64,000 bases of DNA, from positions 36,200,901 through 36,264,900 of the forward strand of contig JAQMRL010000004.1 of NCBI GenBank assembly GCA_035578175.1, written 5' to 3'. The notes below the pieces were generated by a model. The model did not search any database. It was given only the letters and a program-made list of their open reading frames with translations, and was not told the DNA's origin. The stretch is from Catonia carolina (lineage: Eukaryota; Arthropoda; Insecta; Hemiptera; Achilidae). A program made the translations under genes and the position numbers. Positions 32,105-43,205 of this stretch are shown piece after piece; the first letter of the stretch is position 1, and each line of letters starts with the position of its first letter.

Positions 32105-34289
32105 CTTCTTCTTCTCATAGCGCTACAGTCCGTGGTGAACCTTGGCTTTCTCTACGATCTGCCTCCACACGTCTCGCTCCATCGCTTTCCGCTTCCAACC
32201 TCTCACTGACATTGCTGTCAGATCCATCTCGACATCCTGCAACCATCGTTTCCTTGGTCTGCCTCTTCTTCTTGTACCCATCATATTACCTGTGAGCATT
32301 TGCCTCTGCATTCGCTGTTCATTCATTCTGTAGGTATGCCCAAGCCGGCTTATTCTCCTTGACTTTATGAAACGAACAATATTAGCACCTTCCAGGATTT
32401 CCTCAATCTCTGAGTTTGTTCTTGTTCTCCATTCTCCATTGGTCCTTACTGCTCCATATATTTTCCTGATAATTCTTCTTTCAAAAACATTTAATGTATT
32501 AACGTTATAAGCAGTCAGGGTCCAGGCTTCTGATCCATATGTAACAATTGGTCTTATGATTGTTTTGTACACTTTCATTTTAGTTTGCCTGGACACTAGT
32601 TTGGACTTGAGGAGCTTGTCGCTTGCATGGTAGGCCCGGAAACCTTGGTTTATCCTTCTTTTAATGTCTTGAACAATATCATTGTTTATATTTATTTCTG
32701 TTCCAAGGTATGTAAAAGAGTCCACAGTTTCAAAAGTATAGTTGTCTATACGAAGGTCTTCACGGCATCTTCTGGCTAGTGAGGTTGTCATCTTGAGGTA
32801 TTTTGTTTTATTTTCATTTACACTTAGACCCATATTGTGACCTGCTCTCTCTAGGGATGTGAACATTTCTTTTAGTGCATTCATGTTTCTGGTCACCAGC
32901 AGAATGTCGTCGGCATAAGCATGGACTTGCTTGGACTTGTGAATTATATTTCCTTTTGGGTCAATATCTTCAACTACTTTGTGCAGGGAAAGATTGAATA
33001 GTAAGGCCGATAGTGAATCTCCCTGTCTGACGCCTTTGTTGACATGAAAACTTCTGCTCAGTTTACCTCCTACTAAAACTTGGGCTCTGTTATCTTTTAA
33101 TGTCATCCTTGTGAGGCGGATTAGTTTTTGAGGGAAACCATAGCTTTCTAGCACATTCAACAGTTCTGTGTTGTCTACAGAGTCGAATGCCATCTGGTAA
33201 TCCACGAACAACATGTGTAAGTCAACATTATTCTCGGTACATTTCTCCATTGTTTGTCGGACAGCAAATATTTGGTCTGTCGTACTTCTTCCCGGTCGAA
33301 ACCCACACTGATATTCCCCTATAATATCTTCAGCAAGGCTGCTCATTCTTGTCAATAATATACTAGAGAAAATCGTGCAGACTGCATTTAGGAGTGTGAT
33401 TCCTCTGTAGTTGCCACATATTTTCTTATCTCCTTTCTTGTGGATTGGAAAAATTATTCCTATGTTCCACTCTCTGGGCATTGTTTCGGTTCTCCATATC
33501 TTTTTTATGAGGTTCAGGAGCTCTCCTTTTAGTGTTTCCCCTCCACTCTTTAGCATCTCTGCTGGTATGTGGTCTATTCCTGGGGCTTTTCCACTTTTCT
33601 GTTTTCTAATTGCTTTTTCCAGTTCGTCCCATGTTGGTTCCTCTACAAAAATGTCAACAGACTGATACTTTGGTGTCCATGTATCTTCAACCTCTGCGTT
33701 ACTCTGTAGCAGTTCCTCAAAGTCCTCCACCCATCTGTCAAGTATTTTGTTTTCCTCTGTTATTGCCTGGCCTTGCTTATCCTTGCAGATTGTTGTCTTG
33801 GGATGGAATCCTTTTTGGAGCTGTTTAAATGCTTGGTAGAACTTCCTTGTTTCATTCTTTTGGTTCAAGTTTTCTACGAGTTCTATCCGTTTTTTGAGGT
33901 ACTCTCGTTTCTTTTTCCGTAGTAGTGTCTTGGCATTTCTCCTGCTTTCTTTGTAGGTTTCTACGGCTTGTCTTGTTCTTCTCTGTAGAGCTGATAGTCT
34001 ATCTCCATTTCTTTCATCAATTGCTTGCCTGCACTGTTCATCAAACCACTCCTCATTCCTCCTCCTTCCCCTCATTCCCATTCTGCCTTCAGCTGCTCTA
34101 GTAATTGATTCCTTTGCCCTTTGCCACCCATCCTCAACCTCCCACTCCTGTTCATTATCCTGTCTTATGCCTCTCAGCCCTCTCTGAATATCTTCTTGGT
34201 ATTTTCTTTTTACTTCTTCACTCCCAAGAGCTTCAAGATTCCATCTTGGCTGTCTTTCACCTCTCCTATTTTCCACAACTGATATTTTT
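32105..34289 (-). mobile_element. Young RTE-like LINE insertion, 5' truncated
   Basis: The insertion is bounded by a perfect 14-bp duplication AGACAATTCTTGTT (32091-32104 and 34290-34303). On the minus strand the 3' end is only about 20 bases past the stop codon and finishes in GAAGAAGAAG, the short UTR and simple-repeat tail expected of RTE elements. The 5' part, including the endonuclease, is absent. The perfect duplication and intact frame indicate a recent event. Confidence 0.93.
32123..34276 (-). CDS. RTE-like reverse transcriptase frame, 717 codons, N-terminally truncated
   Basis: An uninterrupted frame through the whole RTE copy. It would copy element RNA at a nicked genomic target, but the endonuclease that makes the nick is missing. 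In residue order: basic pre-RT segment (about 70-150), KSGKAPGIDHIPAEML (227-242), FPIHKKGDKK...NYRGITLLN (276-297), EYQCGFRPGRSTTDQ (321-335), motif A FVDYQMAFDS with Asp359, motif B GVRQGDSLSALLFN (415-428), YADD with Asp456/Asp457, a TYGSEAW block (579-585) and GRPRKRW (672-678). The catalytic aspartates are present. The assigned first codon (GTG) is only the truncation point and the frame stays open upstream, so no true start is present. Unlikely to be expressed as a working element. Confidence 0.92.
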   Translation of the reverse strand: MENRRGERQPRWNLEALGSEEVKRKYQEDIQRGLRGIRQDNEQEWEVEDGWQRAKESITRAAEGRMGMRGRRRNEEWFDEQCRQAIDERNGDRLSALQRRTRQAVETYKESRRNAKTLLRKKKREYLKKRIELVENLNQKNETRKFYQAFKQLQKGFHPKTTICKDKQGQAITEENKILDRWVEDFEELLQSNAEVEDTWTPKYQSVDIFVEEPTWDELEKAIRKQKSGKAPGIDHIPAEMLKSGGETLKGELLNLIKKIWRTETMPREWNIGIIFPIHKKGDKKICGNYRGITLLNAVCTIFSSILLTRMSSLAEDIIGEYQCGFRPGRSTTDQIFAVRQTMEKCTENNVDLHMLFVDYQMAFDSVDNTELLNVLESYGFPQKLIRLTRMTLKDNRAQVLVGGKLSRSFHVNKGVRQGDSLSALLFNLSLHKVVEDIDPKGNIIHKSKQVHAYADDILLVTRNMNALKEMFTSLERAGHNMGLSVNENKTKYLKMTTSLARRCREDLRIDNYTFETVDSFTYLGTEININNDIVQDIKRRINQGFRAYHASDKLLKSKLVSRQTKMKVYKTIIRPIVTYGSEAWTLTAYNVNTLNVFERRIIRKIYGAVRTNGEWRTRTNSEIEEILEGANIVRFIKSRRISRLGHTYRMNEQRMQRQMLTGNMMGTRRRGRPRKRWLQDVEMDLTAMSVRGWKRKAMERDVWRQIVEKAKVHHGL

Positions 34290-35470
34290 AGACAATTCTT
34301 GTTACCAAGCTATATTTCACAATAGCTGTTCTGGTTTTTATCCGTCCAACGCATCGTGTCCATTACCTCTCGGGGAACGCCTTAAAGTTTCTTTGTCAAA
34401 AATTTCAAGTAAGCTGCCACCGGTCTTTTCAAGAATGCATTCTAAAATTCCTCCTTGGTTATCTGTTGCACCAAATATTAATACATCATTTTCAGCCCTC
34501 TGTAAGACATCGACTCATCCTAATATTTTCAAAACGTACTTTAATGAACTCAGCAATAAATTTTCACACTATAATGATATACACTAATGGATCTAGGTCG
34601 GCAGAAGGATGTACATGTGCTGTTGTCTTTCCTTCTGAGACTGTACAAGTAAAACTTAATGATGTATGTTCGTCTTTCTTCTGCCAAGTGTATGTGATAC
34701 TCTGTACTCTCGAAAAATTTAAACATTTAATTCCTTCTAAATATGTTATTTTCACCGATTTATTGTCTGTTCTGCAAGCAATGGGAAATGTCCAGTGTCA
34801 TGTACCTATAATTCAAGAAATCCAAGAGCTACTTTCTGAGTTGACTGCACACAATTTTGAAATAGTGTTTACCTGGATCCCGTCTCATGTAGGGATTCCA
34901 GGCAACAAAAAAGCCGATCTTGCCGCCATTTTGACCAAAAGTTACGCGGCAACAGAAAACTTTTTGGTTTCTGGAACAATAGGTGGACTGAGATGCCACC
35001 TGCGAAACTCCATATGGTACGAAAAACTTTTCGAGAATTTCCTCTACCCGAATTTCGTAAGCGCAGGGAACAGGTTGCCATCTGCCGGTTGCTGATTGGA
35101 CACTCACTTATATCACACTAGCACCTGCTCACAAAATCTACGCCGACAGTGTGCCCTTTCTGCGACGCAAAAGCAACGGTTTTACATATCGTTTCAGAAT
35201 GTAGAGAACTTCAAAGCGCCCATACTTTTCTTGGTATTTCTGAAATTTTCACAACAATGTTAGGTGTAAAGACAGTTGTGACAAAGTTTTAAAATTTCTA
35301 CGTTATATTGCTATTGAAGACAAAATCTGATAGGCCTACTAATTTTCTTTTTTTTTATGTTTTAATTATGAAATAGTTGTTGTTTTTATTGTTATTAGTA
35401 TAATTCCTATTGTGGTCGCTAATAACCATTAGCAGATGATGCGACCTTTATAAATAAAATTTTAAAAAAC
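34290..35470 (+). pseudogene. I-like LINE, RNase H domain and 3' end
   Basis: Frame 34466-35095 contains an RNase H domain: MIYTNGSRSAEG (34574 onward), FFCQVYVILCTLEKF, VIFTDLLSVLQAM and TWIPSHVGIPGNKKADLAA. Compared with the usual YTDGS and AELYA motifs, the first Asp is Asn and the Glu is Gln, while the third and fourth acidic positions (IFTD, KAD) remain. A Cys/His segment with CPFCDAKATVLHIVSEC follows in another frame. The element ends near 35470 in TTTATAAATAAAATT. It continues the element broken at 32104. Confidence 0.87.
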
Positions 35471-36109
35471 ATATGGATTTGCTTATCAATTTATTAGAAA
35501 ATAGTTTAACAAAAAACTCAAGATTGAACCGATTCGAGTTTTTTACTAGATACATTGTAATATAAATTAAGTGAAAAATTCTTAGTGTTTTATTTAATTT
35601 TATTTAACATTTTTCTTAAATATCAAAGAACACAAAGATTGATGAACTTTTTACGTTCTTCAGTTTTTTCGTCTGTGCAATATAAATTACTTATTGGTTA
35701 AATAAAATCTGATTGATATGTAATAACAAAAAAACATAACTATCAGAAAATCTTTAGCGAATGGTTTCTTTAATAATATTGTTATTCAGATTAGCAGTTG
35801 TGAACTTCATAGAACACGCTATTAAAGGTGGTTGTGTTTCTCCTGTCTCATTTTTAACTAAGAATTTTTTTTATTGAAAACTTTGATTTTTAAAAAACAA
35901 TCTCATTTGATCGCTTGCGTAATTACGCAAGCAATTTATGTCAAATTGACATAAATTTGATCAGGTTCTCTCAGCTGGTCACCGTACAGAATAACCCATC
36001 CATCTGATGTTGCTAAACAACTCAAAACGACTTTCTACCAGCATGTAACCGAACTGATTCGGACGCTCATATTGTTAATGGAGTGAATATCTCCTTTTTC
36101 TTCATTTTC
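35471..36109. other. AT-rich DNA containing a double palindrome
   Basis: At 35905-35962 an 8-bp direct repeat, ATTTGATC, encloses a perfect 20-bp palindrome GCTTGCGTAATTACGCAAGC (35913-35932). A second palindrome directly adjoins it, with 12-bp arms AATTTATGTCAA and a one-base centre (35933-35957). No gene. Confidence 0.75.
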
Positions 36110-36430
36110 TTCATCTCATGTAATCCGTTCCGGCACTCATCTACCAAAAAACCTTTCTATGTCTCTTTGACCACTCATAGACTTTAATACTGTAATATTC
36201 TTGCTGGAAATATTTCTTTGGAATCTTTCTGTGTGAGCACGCCGGTTGTAGTATTGCGTCTGGATTTTGTTCAGTACAGGTGGTACAATTAAATTCTTTC
36301 TCAATTCATTTCTTTTCCTATCTAACCTGATGTACTTAGCTGTTGCTTTCAGAAAACTTGTCTCTGTTGATTGTATTTATTTCCTCTCTCTTAAAATCAC
36401 AACCCAGGTTTCAACATCAAATAATAAGAG
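36110..36430 (-). pseudogene. LINE post-RT fragment
   Basis: Reading across frameshifts on the minus strand gives ETWVV...EK, KYIRLDRKRNELIRKELN and PPVLNKIQTQYYNRRAHTER. This is the region between the RT domain and the C-terminus of L2/RTE-like LINEs. Heavily decayed. Confidence 0.68.
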
Positions 36431-37464
36431 AGGTATAGTGGAATGTATGGAAATATTAATGAATCTAAAATAACTATTTATAAATTTTTATCAAAATAAA
36501 GAAAGAATTAATAACGAAATTATTACTACAGCTTTTCAAAAACAAGTAAAAGAAGGTTCGAAAAGTTCATTTACATTAACTATCGTGAAATCTTTAAAAG
36601 TTTTTGTTATCTTTTAAAATTTATTGTAAATATTGACCTATCTAATTAACACGCATTATTTTAATCTTCATTTAAGTATATTTTACCTTTACTTTTATAT
36701 ATTTTAAAGTTGTAATAAGTTCTAAAAAATCATACCTTATCCATTCACAAATCTTAGTATCTTTTTTAAAGATACCCGTTGCCACCACGTTGAGGATGAA
36801 ATCTGCCGCCCTTTTATCCGAAAGTATTGGATCAGAAGCGTTATAAATCCGCTTATACCCATGAATAAAACAATTTCTGAATAATCCAAAGCACTCTGTT
36901 CTTCCTATTTAATTCTGCCAGATGTCTGGTTTGCCCTCTTTCTCTACTACTTTGTTTTTTTAAGTACATTTATTTTAAATGCTGAGGAGTATTTCTTTCA
37001 AATGCTTACTTGCATACCTTTGTTAATCATGATATTTGTTATTAATCACACTATTTCTTTAATAATACCAAAAGTAAGAATTGTAAATAATACATTTGTA
37101 TCACAGAATATGAAGTAGTTTATCTTTGTATAAAATAAGACGTCCAAACGATCTCTTAATTAAAGTTAAACTGGATGTGAATTTTATCCCTAGTAAACTA
37201 TCAGAACGAAATCTTTTCATTTTGTTCCTTCATTATTAACAATAATTCAATAGATGTCTGGAAGAAGGGTCTATGTTCCATTTTGTAAATTTCACAGGAG
37301 AGCAAGTTACAGTAAGAGCAACATGAAATTGTCATTATTCAACATAGGCCCTTATTTCATCAAACGAATAATAAAGTCACTTCTTTGTTACAATAGAAAA
37401 CATATTTTTACTTTAAAAAACTATAAAAGAAAAACAACTAATGGTATAGGCTAGTAAATAATAT
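36431..37464. other. No feature seen
   Basis: AT-rich DNA with no recognised element. Confidence 0.5.
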
Positions 37465-38298
37465 TGTGACACTTATCTTTAAGGTCCGTTTCGGGATCTG
37501 GGTAAATTAAATAATTAGCACACTATAGTTTAAAATTAAAGTATTTATTATAACTAAAAATTAAAATTAAATTAAGTGTCTAAAATCTACAAGTAAATTA
37601 CAATTAAATTACTTTAAATAAATAACAAACCAATTGTAATTAATAATAATAATAATAATAATAATTCATTTATTTTCGTTCTTTACAAAGATAATTTCCG
37701 TCAGACCTAAATGAATTAACCAATAATAATAATAAAAATTAACTAAGAACAATAAATGAACTTAACCAATTTACTAAAGACTACTTACAAAAGATACAGA
37801 AATGACGTTAAACAATATCCTACACAGTAATTCACAGTAACGTTAACCTTTTCTAACGCACTGTTTCGCACTATCCAATATGCACTCGTCGAAGATAGAG
37901 CAAATACTAAACTCAGGACCGAACTCGGCGGCTGCTTATATACTTGCGCTGTGGTAGTCACTAGAAGGACAGAGATTTTCGATATAACAATGAAAATACG
38001 AAATTCTTCTGACGGCTTCTGGATAAATCTTAACAAACTGTAAACAAATTAGTATTGAATAGAAGGTTTTACAAAAAGGCCAATTATCTAAATAAGTACC
38101 CAACTCTTTCACAATACCCCTACAACATAGGCACCGTACCTTTACTATTCAAATATTCATTAGTACATAATATTTCTAACTATTTCTACTTCTAATTGTT
38201 TTTTTGGAACTATTTCTTGGTTATTTACGTTAACACTTTTAAAATTCGGTCCTCCTTGAAAATTCTCGAACACACATTCCCTTTAAGTTATTGTCACA
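37465..38298 (-). mobile_element. Solo LTR, family G (G3), complete
   Basis: An 834-bp LTR with TGTGACA at 37465-37471 and TGTCACA at 38292-38298, flanked by ATAT at 37461-37464 and 38299-38302. Read on the minus strand it has a TATATAAGC promoter box (complement at 37936-37942). The CAGATCCCGAAACGGACC end block is shared with G1 and G2. A (TAA)n-type run sits inside near 37650. No internal region, so it arose by LTR-LTR recombination or is an isolated LTR. Confidence 0.88.
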
Positions 38299-38302
38299 AT
38301 AT

Positions 38303-39239
38303 ACAGTTAACTCTCCGTATTCGGGCATTCAGTGTTCACGGTTCCATTTTTTGTTGCAGTTTTTGGTATTCGCGATGAGCTAAATTCAATATTTGCGGTT
38401 TGTTCCGAATGAAAAAGAATTTGGAAAACAATGATAAAATGGATGACAAAGATGAGGTCTATAATCTGATGCTATTTGTTTTTGTTTTTCATTTCCGAAA
38501 TTACACGATGCAGAACTAAAATTTTATATTTCCTTATGAAGTAGAGTATGTCTTTTAAATATACCATTCGTTTTTTAAAGATATTTATTAATGTACCTTG
38601 AATGTAATTTGTAGAAATAATTTTAAATGCAAATAAAATCTGTTTGGGTTTGTTTTTATATGATTTTAAGTACCATTCTTAAAAGAATTAGATGGAAAAC
38701 AGGAAACGACCTGTTTTAAGAGGCCCCTAGAGGTCAGTTAAAAGAACGCTTGGCTTTTTAGGATGAACTGGAGGTGGAAGTTGTTGTCCGAATGGGGGAA
38801 CTTATGATGGGTGAAAGGGGGGGTCACTGGGAGATACGGTTCGTTTGACCCAAATTGCCGGACATTTCAGTAGCCGCCGATTTTCTTTTTTTCTATTCGC
38901 TTTTCCTTTTTTGCAACTCAAATATGTTTTTGCTCTTGATGGAAATATCGAATGTTTTTACATTGGCGTAAATTGTCAATAACTAAAATAGAAATCGTTT
39001 TTAAATTAATAATGATTCTATTTTTATTTAATATTATAATTCGTTAGTATTTTACAATATTAATTTTTTTTACTTTCTACATGAATTAACGTAAAATATT
39101 ATTGGGTTTTAGACAATTATCAAATAAATATTAAAATTTTTTATTCATAAAAATTGTCTCAGAGTACTTAACTCCGTTCTACCGTTTAGAAGCAAGTAGT
39201 TAAAATTTAAATGATTTAATTTACATTTTCTACCCCTTT
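38303..39239. other. AT-rich DNA with a G-rich patch
   Basis: G-runs at 38794-38831 (GGGGG, GGG, GGGGGGG, GGG) could fold as a quadruplex on the plus strand. No gene or repeat is recognised. Confidence 0.5.
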
Positions 39240-39500
39240 TTTTCTTCTGCCTTTCTAGGATTAGACATCTCTGCATGTTCCAAACCTCTCAAATCTGCCA
39301 ATTTCTTTCTCGGGCGTCCTCGTTCTCGGTTTCCCTCCAGTTTATAGTCTAGTGTTCGCTTAGGTATCCTATCCTCCCTCATTCTGCTCACATGCTCCAA
39401 ATACTGCATTCTATTCTGAGATGCCCTGTTGTTTAGAGAGATGCTGAGTTCTTTCTTTATCTCGGTATTCCTGTAACGATTTTTTCTACTACATCCACAC
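39240..39500 (-). pseudogene. LINE C-terminal fragment
   Basis: The minus strand reads NTEIKKELSISLNNRASQNR, then MQYLEHVSRMREDRIPKRTL and GRPRKKLADL, the common C-terminal order of L2/RTE-like LINE proteins. Confidence 0.8.
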
Positions 39501-39578
39501 TTATGTCGAAGATTTCATTTCATATTCTCTACCCCTAAAAAAAATTTGTCGAATTGCAACACTCTATGAGAACGGGGA

Positions 39579-40611
39579 ATATTGTGCCGGCGTATAGGAT
39601 TGCACTTGTATATGCAACCCGCAGAACGTGTGTACTACAGTACCTAAAAACTACAATTTAAAGGAAACAGCTGATACAAATTTAGATAATATGTCATAGT
39701 TGTTATTGACAGTGTGATGACTTGTAAAAAATCAGTTCTTAGCATTACTACAATGTATAATAATAATACTGGACAGCGTACAGCTGTGCACATTGAGACA
39801 TCACTGTGTTCCCGCGCTATTAACCAACTTGAAAATATCTACTACTGTTTTCTATCCATGTTTTAACGATAAAATATAATTTCGCTTTGTGCAACATTTT
39901 ATAGATTTTTTTTAATATATACTAAATTTTATTAATACAAAGTTGTGCTTCGGTTTTACGGAAAAATTTTAATGAATATTATTACTTAATATAATTATTT
40001 ATTTTATTTTCTTGTTTTATTAATTTATTTATAAATGGTTGCCGCATTTTTGCTTACCTTAAATGTAATAGAAAACCATTACATTTCTACCTTTAAAGTT
40101 AATTTGAAAGTTGCACACCAACCTACGAACGACACATTTATAAAAATTATCCATTTTTAATTAAAATTTTACGTACGTAAAGCTTGAAACTTACAATAAA
40201 CAAATTTAACAATAAACCGAGAAAATATCATAACTTTATACACGAAATCCTGTCGCCACACTGTTGTTATTCCATGATTATTGCAAATTAAATATTACCA
40301 AATTTTTAAATTAAATTTTACGCAAAAGCATGAAACTTACAATAAACCGAGGAATAACCTAACTTTATACACGAAATGCTGTCGCCCCACTAAATTGTAA
40401 TCTATCATTAAGGTGATTCAGCATGATGATTAATTGGGATATATTTGGACAGCGTACAATTTGTATACAATGTGGTACATAAATAAAAATTGTGCACAGC
40501 TACCGGCCGGGCAGTATAGTAGGTTATTAGAAAGGCATGACTGTTACACCGCTTACCTCACCCGGTCAACACTATCACTCTCTAGCAGAAATGCAATCTT
40601 ATACGCCGGCA
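39579..40611. repeat. Region bounded by an inverted repeat, with an internal ~155-bp duplication
   Basis: GCCGGCGTATAGGATTGCA (39579-39597) is inverted relative to TGCAATCTTATACGCCGGC (40593-40611). Inside, GCTTGAAACTTACAATAAAC...TTATACACGAAATCCTGTCG near 40180-40255 is repeated as GCATGAAACTTACAATAAAC...ACGAAATGCTGTCG near 40327-40385. It may be an AT-rich non-autonomous DNA element, but no target duplication is clear. Confidence 0.5.
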
Positions 40612-41496
40612 TCGATAATGGAATAAGTGATGAAAGAGTGATTGAGTCAGTCATTCAGTCAGTGAGAATTTTTGTTCTTATTTAAACAGATTAAAACTGC
40701 TTCATACATGTTTCACTCACAAATTTAAGATTAATTTGTATCTCCAAATACTAGTTTACTATAACATACTTTGTTTTTATCTTTAGAAATAACAATAAAG
40801 GATATACTTCTTAACAGTGATACTATTATTTATTTTATTATTCAGAAACATTTACCTTTAAAAGTTTACCGGTTTAAAATTCTAAACGACGTTATTTCAT
40901 ACATCATTTAGTAACTAAATTATATATTTTCAACTTTTACCGTATCAGTTACAGTTGGTACTTACACCGCAGTAACTTTATTGTGGTTTTACACTAAAGT
41001 TTTAAATGCAAATCCCGGCAAAATGGGATATACCCATATTCTAACTTTGTATTCTGGCAAACCGAATGTTTAAAGTAAAAGTTTTATTCAGATGTGTGTT
41101 GTTGTACTAGTGTGTTAATATCTACATGTATCTTTATACATATATTATATAAGTGTTGTTTTAGTATTTACAATTGTGTTTCAGTATTGTATGCCTAAAC
41201 AAAAAAGTAAAAAATTTTTTAAATATAATTCTCATTCTAAAAACCTATAAATTTTCATTCTTTTATTTTTTTTTGAATGTTATATTTTTTTTAGTTAAAA
41301 AATTTAGTAAAAAATTCTATGAAAATATACAAATTTATAGAATTTTGTCTGGAAATTTTAGTGAAAGTTAACATTTTCTGAACACGTCCATAAAAAAAGC
41401 ATTTTTGATAAAATATAATTAACCTAATAATTATGATTGATAATTTATTAACCTAATACAAAAATTAGAAATATGTTTTCGATATTAATAGCTATA
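40612..41496. other. No gene seen
   Basis: Contains AGTGATTGAGTCAGTCATTC near 40637, a motif also at 25840 and 49285. Otherwise AT-rich. Confidence 0.5.
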
Positions 41497-41507
41497 AATA
41501 AAACCAT

Positions 41508-41898
41508 TCCCATGACTAGCAGGTGGAGTGTTAAATTATTTGCACTCGACTGCTAGTTCCAGGGCTACAAAAAATAGTTTTGCTTCTTATCACACGGTTA
41601 ACCAATTAAATGACTGAAGCATTAAAGAACAGTGGAGGTAGAGACGTGTTAAAAGCACTAGTCAGAGTTATATTTTCTGACAGTAATGAATTTCATTATA
41701 CAGCCAAACCCTGTGGTGAATAAAGTGAAGGCATCATTTACAGGGTGGAAAGTAAATGCTTTTCATTAGGCCCGGCATGCTGATAAGCATACTTTTCCTC
41801 TCAGTGAGAAAGGCAATAGTAAACCACTTCACTCCTCGTTTTAATTAGTAAAACCTCTGGTAGTTCAAACTGGTTCAGCTGATGACCTAAACAACAAC
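41508..41898 (+). mobile_element. Element R copy R5, full length
   Basis: 391-bp plus-orientation copy ending GACCTAAACAACAAC. It is flanked by an 11-bp direct repeat AAATAAAACCA at 41497-41507 and 41899-41909. The 3' hairpin is degraded to ACTGGTTCAGCTG. Confidence 0.92.
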
Positions 41899-41914
41899 AA
41901 ATAAAACCAAATAG

Positions 41915-42585
41915 ATGGTTATTAGTAAAATTTATCGCCCGAATTGCAGTCTAACGAAAAATAATCACAATAATGAACGTGTCTGCAAATTAAAGTATTT
42001 GGGAACGATATTTAATGATAGATGGGATCATTCTCAAGAGATTAGAATACGCATTGAAACAGCTTGTTGGATATTTAATAGAATGAGTAAAGTATTTAAA
42101 ACACACGATCGGATTATTAAAACAAAAATCCGACTAATACGATGCTATGTTTTCTCGGTTCTGTTTTATGGCGTGTAGTCTTGGACGCTTAATGATTTAC
42201 GAAGAAAAAGACTTGAAGCGTTTGAGATGTGGCTCTACAGAAGGATGCTGAGAATCTCTTAAGTGGATCGCACTTCTAAGGAGAAAGTATTGAGACGCAT
42301 GCAGAAATCAATAGAAATCATCAGGACGATAAAGATTAGCAAGCTCGAGTATTTGGGATATTTAATACGCAACGAGAAAATTTATGGATTACTGCAATCT
42401 GTATTACAAGGAAGAATTGCTAGACAACGTAGCTTGGGAAAAGATGTATTTCCTGGTTAGAAAATCTGAGAATGTGGTACAAGAACACGACATCACAGCT
42501 GTTTCGACCCGCAGTAGATAAGATTCAGGTTGTTAATATGGTGGCTAACATCCGGAACGGATAGGAACCTAAAGAAGAAGATTAC
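41915..42585 (+). pseudogene. LINE 3' fragment with AAG-type tail
   Basis: Frames 41915-42178 and 42263-42460, with stops between, read LKYLGTIFNDRWDHSQEIRI, RLIRCYVFSVLFYGV, SWTLNDLRRKRLEAFEMWLY and KISKLEYLGYLIRNEKIYGL. The end is ACATCCGGAACGGATAGG then CTAAAGAAGAAG. Same family as 23700-24195. Confidence 0.88.
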
Positions 42586-42639
42586 AAAAATTTATTCTTT
42601 GACAAACGTCAATAGTGTAATGTTTATTTCAGGTTCCTT

Positions 42640-42810
42640 CGAGATTTTGTTATTTTTGTATCGAATATGGCCAATTTTAGATCACGTGGTGACTTAAGAC
42701 GTTTCTGGAAGCTCTTTTTGCACCTCACATTTTCACCATTTCCTCACTGTAAGCTTTTCTTCTTTAATCTGTCCACCCGGTGTTCTGTTTTTGCTCTTGA
42801 AAAGTCTGTT
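42640..42810 (-). repeat. Unclassified repeat, inverted partner at 45415-45550
   Basis: On the minus strand AACAGAACACCGGGTGGACA and AAAGAGCTTCCAGAAACGTC match AACAGAACACCGAGTGGACA and AAAGAGCTTCCAGAAACCTC at 45.4 kb. Roughly 130 bases are shared, with substitutions. A broken frame such as WTEERRKAYSERMLRMW can be read in the partner. Identity unknown. Confidence 0.6.
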
Positions 42811-42894
42811 CTATCCATGAACCCAAACCTTATTAATTAATATTTATAAATATTAATAAGTATTAATTAATAATAATAATAATAGATATTAATA

Positions 42895-43205
42895 AATATT
42901 ATCGACTCGTCTAAGAACATCTGAATTATTTATTTTTTTACGCACCGAATCTTTTACATTTTCCTATAATATCACATTTAAAAAGCTTTTGTTCTCTTCC
43001 TTTCTACAGCCCATATCAACCTAAACATTTACTCATTCACTCCTAAACATTCAATCCTAAACATTTACAAGCTATACTCCAAACATAGTGTTTTCAGAAA
43101 TTTTTCTTATCTGTAGATGTTTTTAATTTTAAAGGACTTTCTAGCTTTAGCAATCCTACTGTTCATATTACCCGTCCTTCTACCATCCTTTGTTATTTTA
43201 CCGGT
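42895..43205 (-). pseudogene. L2/CR1-like LINE fragment
   Basis: Base-level match to 18000-18310 with decay: TTTACATTTTCCTATAATATCACATTT, CTTTCTACAGCC, CAAACATAGTG and TCTACCATCCTTTGTTATTT blocks in the same order. It therefore covers the segment just after FADD through the MWCY block. Dead. Confidence 0.78.

Noticed and set aside
32123..32333. Plus-strand frames over the RTE (for example 32142-32333, 33411-33665, 33610-33828)
   Set aside because: Antisense shadows of the 717-codon minus-strand RT frame.
34564..35107. Minus-strand frames over the RNase H region
   Set aside because: Antisense shadows of the I-like LINE coding strand, where the RNase H motifs are read.
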